Below, in pieces: positions 60,997 through 64,000 of a DNA stretch of 64,000 bases; the stretch's first letter is position 1; every line of letters begins with the position of its first letter. A program made the translations under genes and the position numbers. The stretch covers positions 1 to 64,000 of the forward strand of contig NZ_JAPCZG010000012.1 of NCBI RefSeq assembly GCF_025938155.1. The letters are read 5' to 3'. Source of the DNA: Novosphingobium sp. KCTC 2891. GTDB lineage: Bacteria > Pseudomonadota > Alphaproteobacteria > Sphingomonadales > Sphingomonadaceae. The notes beneath the pieces were generated by a model. It saw nothing but the letters and a program-made list of their open reading frames with translations. It searched no databases and had not been told where the DNA came from.

Positions 60997-61259
60997 AGTT
61001 GTCGGCGAATGACATCCTGCAGCATCTCCTTGTCCAGGGACAGGTCCGCCACGAGCTTGCGCAGCTTCGCATTTTCGTCCTCGAACTGCTTCAGTCGACG
61101 CATATCCGGCGGCAGCATGCCGTCATACTTCTTCTTCCAGTTGAAGCAGGTCGCCTGGCTGATCCCGGCCCTGCGGCAGATGTCTGCCACCGGAACGCCA
61201 TCCGCGCCCTGTTTCAGAATGAACGCCTTCTACGCGTTTGAGAATCTGGATGCCTTCAT
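60993..61259 (-). pseudogene. IS3-family OrfA with early amber stop
   Basis: From the ATG at 61259 the frame reads MKASRFSNA, then TAG (61230-61232) where Gln is usual, then KAFILKQGADGVPVADICRR and a helix-turn-helix plus leucine-zipper region ending at 60993. A start at a later in-frame codon could still give a shortened OrfA. Confidence 0.75.
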
Positions 61260-61427
61260 CATCCTTCGCTCCTCCCAGCCAGGGGAGACTACGGCGAAAA
61301 ACTCTAACTCAAAATGATCCAGCTTTTCGGGATCAGATCAAAATGCGCTCCATGCTCTCCAGGATGTTAGCCAATATCAGTGATCTCGACCCCGACCGAA
61401 GTCGGTTTGAGCGTGCGACAATGCCAA

Positions 61428-61820
61428 CTACATATTGTATGCCCCGCGACCGCTGGCGACCAGTGTTCCGGCTTCATCGTGAATGCGTACGTCGGCCACG
61501 CTTAACGATCTTCCGGCCTTGATCAGGCGCCCTTCGGCAAGGAGCGTCTGGCGGCTCGCCGCCCGGTGGTAATCAACCCTCAGATCGGCGGTGGACTTGG
61601 ACATGCTTCCTGACGCGAGGACAGTGTAGAAACCTGTCAGATCGATCAGCGAGGCAAGAATTCCGCCGTGCATTGACGGCAGCGTCGGGTTGGAGATCAT
61701 CTCGTCCCGCCACGGCATTTCGATCAGAATGTGTTCGGCATCCGCTTTGACCATTCGCAGGTTCAGCCACCGGTGAAACGGCGCGACCAACAGTGTGCGG
61801 TTAAGATCTTCGAGTGTCAC
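61428..61820 (-). CDS. Hotdog-fold thioesterase (PaaI-like), 130 aa
   Basis: Hotdog thioesterase likely to hydrolyse acyl-CoA. The central helix and following strand MHGGILASLIDLTGFYTVLA show the HGG...D pattern of PaaI-type enzymes, with Asp as the probable catalytic acid. Its start overlaps the alpha/beta hydrolase stop by 4 bases, so they are coupled. In this operon it may release CoA when acyl-CoA builds up (inference). Confidence 0.85.
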   Translation of the reverse strand: MTLEDLNRTLLVAPFHRWLNLRMVKADAEHILIEMPWRDEMISNPTLPSMHGGILASLIDLTGFYTVLASGSMSKSTADLRVDYHRAASRQTLLAEGRLIKAGRSLSVADVRIHDEAGTLVASGRGAYNM

Positions 61821-62674
61821 GCGATTGTCTCCGGTTCGGCCTGGCTTTCGAGGAATTCGAGAATTGCCCTGCTGAAGACGTCGTTGTCGTCACCGACGAC
61901 CATGTGTCCCGCGCCGGAGACATCGGTGAACTGCGCGCCGGGCACCGTCGCGACAAATCGTTTCGCAGCCTCAAGGGAGATCAGGTCGCTCGATCCGCCC
62001 CGCACCAGGTGGACCGGTAGCGCGAGGGCGCATGCAGCCGCCTGGGCTTGGGCATAGTCCTGTTCGCGGCGCGCGGCCATGTGATTCAGAAAACCAGGAT
62101 CCCAATGCCAGCGGTAACGCTGGTCAGCGTCGAGGCGGAGATAGCTCTTCAGACCCTCGCTGGCGCCTCGCTTCTCGCGGTTCGGCATATAGTCTGCGAT
62201 CGCCTCCGCGGCTTCGTCGTATGACGCGAAGCCGCGCTCCACATGGGCGTTCATGAATCCGACAATTCGCGAAACGCCCTCCGGGTCCATTTCCGGCGTA
62301 ACATCGACCAGCGTCAGCGACGCAAAGCTGCCCGGCCGCACCGCGCCTTCCGCTACAAGTGCGGCCAATCCGCCAAGCGATGCACCGATCACATGCGGCC
62401 GCTGATCCAGCCTGTCGCAGACCGCAAGGATGTCCTTGCCGAAATCGGTAAAGCGGTATTGGTCAGGGGCTGCCCAGTCGCTTTCGCCGTGGCCGCGCAT
62501 GTCGATCGCCACCGAATGATAACCGTGCTGCGCCAATTGCTGCATCGTCTTGCGCCAGGTTCGCCGGGTCTGCCCCCCGCCATGCGCCAGTAAGACTGGC
62601 GGTCGACCAAGGCCATCGCCGACAAGGCTTGCGGCGATGGAGATGCCGCCGCTTCCGTCAAACGTCATGTGCAT
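61817..62674 (-). CDS. Alpha/beta hydrolase, 285 aa
   Basis: Alpha/beta hydrolase fold with oxyanion region LLAHGGGQTRRTWRKTMQQL, nucleophile elbow VIGASLGGLAALV (Ser of GASLG), DMRGHGESD and the catalytic His near the C-terminus in GAGHMVVGDD. I chose the ATG at 62674, just 10 bases after the ferredoxin stop; a longer reading overlaps the ferredoxin gene. Substrate unknown; esters formed from alkane oxidation are a possibility. Confidence 0.88.
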   Translation of the reverse strand: MHMTFDGSGGISIAASLVGDGLGRPPVLLAHGGGQTRRTWRKTMQQLAQHGYHSVAIDMRGHGESDWAAPDQYRFTDFGKDILAVCDRLDQRPHVIGASLGGLAALVAEGAVRPGSFASLTLVDVTPEMDPEGVSRIVGFMNAHVERGFASYDEAAEAIADYMPNREKRGASEGLKSYLRLDADQRYRWHWDPGFLNHMAARREQDYAQAQAAACALALPVHLVRGGSSDLISLEAAKRFVATVPGAQFTDVSGAGHMVVGDDNDVFSRAILEFLESQAEPETIA

Positions 62675-62684
62675 GGCGTATTGC

Positions 62685-63011
62685 TCAGTGCTGAAGTTCT
62701 GGCAGATGCAGCACCAAGCCATCGAGTTCGGGGACCATCGAAATCTGGCAGGCGAGGCGACTAGTCTCGGTCGTCCCCTCAGCGAACTGGATCAGATCGC
62801 TCTCCATGCCGCCTTCTTCCGGCGGCCCGACCCGATCCATCCAGGCCAGGTCGACATGGACATGGCACGTGGCGCAGGCACAGACCCCGCCGCAATCGCC
62901 GTCGATCCCCGGCACACTGTTGAATAGGGCGGCTTCACGAGCGCTGAGCCCCTCGTCTATTTCAACCGTTCGACGGGTGCCATCGGCGGAAACAAAAGTC
63001 ACTTTGATCAT
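62685..63011 (-). CDS. 2Fe-2S ferredoxin (adrenodoxin type) for CYP153, 108 aa
   Basis: Small electron carrier. The four cluster cysteines are visible in CGGVCACATCHVHV and RLACQI, with the spacing of adrenodoxin/putidaredoxin ferredoxins. The start at 63011 follows a GGAA about 8 bases upstream and begins at the first beta strand (IKVTFVSADG). It lies 34 bases downstream of the P450 gene and most likely feeds electrons to it. Confidence 0.93.
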   Translation of the reverse strand: MIKVTFVSADGTRRTVEIDEGLSAREAALFNSVPGIDGDCGGVCACATCHVHVDLAWMDRVGPPEEGGMESDLIQFAEGTTETSRLACQISMVPELDGLVLHLPELQH

Positions 63012-63045
63012 TTCGATGTTCCGTATTTCAAGCGAAATCAAGGCT

Positions 63046-64000
63046 TCAGTGCGCGTGGAGCTTCACCGGCAGCCGGGTGATCCCGCGCACCAGATTCGAC
63101 AGTAGCCGCTCGGGTTCGCCGACAACTTCGACGAAGCTGTAGCGCTTGAGGATTTCCTCCCAGATGATGCGAAGTTGCAATTCGGCCAGACGGTTGCCCA
63201 TGCAGCGGTGGATACCGAACCCGAACGAGAGATGGTGGCGCGGATTTTGGCGATCGATGATGAACTCTTCGGCCCGGTCGATCACGGTGTCGTCGCGGTT
63301 GCCCGAGAGATACCACATCACCACCTTGTCACCTGTTCTGATCTGCTTCCCGCCAATCTTCACGTCCTCAAGCGCGGTGCGGCGCATATGGGTCAGCGGG
63401 GTCTGCCAGCGGATGATCTCGGGGATCATGCTTGAAACGAGCGCCGGATTGTTCCGCAATTTCTGATATTCGCCGGGGTTCTGGTTGAGGGCCAGGACCC
63501 CGCCGCTGATCGAATTGCGGGTGGTGTCGTTACCGCCCACGATCAACAGCAACAGATTACCGAGAAATTCCAGGAAGGGCATATCGCGGGTGGCCGGGGA
63601 ATGCGCCATCATCGAGATCAGGTCGTTGCCGCCGGGCTGGTCGATCCGCTGGTCCCACAGGCCCTTGAAATACATCGCGCACTGGATGAGTTCTTCGCGG
63701 CGCTGTTCAAACGATTCAACGATGCCAGTCTCTGGGGACGCGGTGGTGACATCCGACCAACGCGTAAGCTTGGCCCTTTCTTCCCAGGGAAAATCGAAGA
63801 TCGTCGCAAGCGTCATGGTGGTAAGTTCGACCGAGACCAGCTTGACCCAGTCGATCTCTTCTCCAATGGGCAGCGCATCGAGGATGGCGCCTGCACGTTC
63901 GCGGATGACCGGCTCGAGCAGCAGCAAATTGGAAGGTGCGACAACAGGACTTACAGCCTTGCGCTGCTGATCGTGCTTGGGCTGATCCATCGCGATGAAC
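63046..64000 (-). CDS. CYP153-type cytochrome P450 alkane hydroxylase, C-terminal part
   Basis: P450 of which about 318 codons are in the window; the 5' end lies beyond the right edge, since the frame stays open to the edge with [14 protein letters not shown] sequence before the first Met. Motifs: I-helix [18 protein letters not shown], ExxR in EIIRWQTP, and heme ligand [35 protein letters not shown] near the start matches CYP153 proteins, which hydroxylate terminal carbons of alkanes. It is the first visible gene of a four-gene operon with its ferredoxin. Confidence 0.92.
   Translation of the reverse strand, partial: FIAMDQPKHDQQRKAVSPVVAPSNLLLLEPVIRERAGAILDALPIGEEIDWVKLVSVELTTMTLATIFDFPWEERAKLTRWSDVTTASPETGIVESFEQRREELIQCAMYFKGLWDQRIDQPGGNDLISMMAHSPATRDMPFLEFLGNLLLLIVGGNDTTRNSISGGVLALNQNPGEYQKLRNNPALVSSMIPEIIRWQTPLTHMRRTALEDVKIGGKQIRTGDKVVMWYLSGNRDDTVIDRAEEFIIDRQNPRHHLSFGFGIHRCMGNRLAELQLRIIWEEILKRYSFVEVVGEPERLLSNLVRGITRLPVKLHAH

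Larger units (their letters stand above)
60151..61311 (-). mobile_element. Degenerate IS3-family element
   Basis: Bounded by imperfect terminal repeats sharing GTTAGAGTTT (60151-60170 and the inverse at 61292-61311). OrfA and OrfB genes are recognisable but both damaged. About 1.16 kb long, normal for IS3-family elements. It splits the AlkB and CYP153 gene groups. Confidence 0.75.

Noticed and set aside
60175..61259. Functional IS3 transposase
   Set aside because: OrfA has an amber codon and OrfB has at least two frame changes beyond the normal programmed shift, so it is called a pseudogene.
1..64000. CRISPR arrays, tRNA or rRNA genes
   Set aside because: No regularly spaced identical repeats and no RNA-gene sequences were recognised in the window.

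Overview
The window is GC-rich DNA of alphaproteobacterial, probably sphingomonad (Novosphingobium/Sphingobium-like), character. It looks like part of a conjugative catabolic plasmid or an integrated relative: a complete F-type transfer region is followed by transposon debris, an efflux module and a two-system alkane oxidation region. The host assignment is inferred from protein character and gene order; no rRNA or chromosomal marker gene is present.

Layout. (1) 1-8.9 kb: small plasmid genes, a candidate oriT at about 1283-1343, a ribbon-helix-helix protein, the TraD coupling protein and a TrwC/TraI-type (MobF) relaxase-helicase, then small genes and an unusual protein joining a sigma-70 region-4 domain to a multi-span membrane domain. 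(2) 9-12.1 kb: small hypothetical genes and a divergent pair of GntR/FCD-type proteins around a perfect palindrome. (3) 12.1-32.3 kb, minus strand: a compact tra operon transcribed traA-L-E-K-B-dsbC-V-C-x-trbI-S26 peptidase-W-x-U-trbC-N-x-F-H-G, with many start/stop overlaps. Upstream of traA lies an array of GGAA/TTCC half-sites spaced about 10.5 bp apart. (4) 32.6-34.7 kb: a possible RHH-like protein, an HTH regulator, a small membrane protein and a lytic transglycosylase.

(5) 34.9-38.75 kb: a Tn3-family transposon (tnpA, res, tnpR, 45-bp terminal repeats) abutting a truncated IS66 tnpA. (6) 39.2-45.7 kb: an RND efflux system (outer-membrane factor divergent from tetR-MFP-RND) with a TetR-like operator, ending at an IS630 remnant. 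(7) 46-59.7 kb: alkane degradation genes. The minus strand holds alkB, a two-domain rubredoxin, an aldehyde dehydrogenase, an alkJ-type alcohol dehydrogenase, an alkL/OmpW porin, an acyl-CoA dehydrogenase and an alkK-type acyl-CoA ligase. The plus strand holds the rubredoxin reductase alkT and the MalT/LuxR-type regulator alkS. (8) 59.8-61.3 kb: an IS5 fragment and a decayed IS3-family element. (9) 61.4-64 kb, minus strand: a CYP153-type P450 cut by the window edge, its 2Fe-2S ferredoxin, an alpha/beta hydrolase and a hotdog thioesterase.

How it works together. AlkL would admit alkanes through the outer membrane. AlkB, fed electrons by AlkT and rubredoxin, and the CYP153-ferredoxin pair would hydroxylate the terminal carbon. 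AlkJ and AlkH would oxidise the alcohol to the fatty acid, AlkK would make the acyl-CoA, and the acyl-CoA dehydrogenase would begin beta-oxidation. AlkS is the likely regulator. The tra region would make the whole set self-transmissible, and the efflux pump may help with solvent stress (inference).
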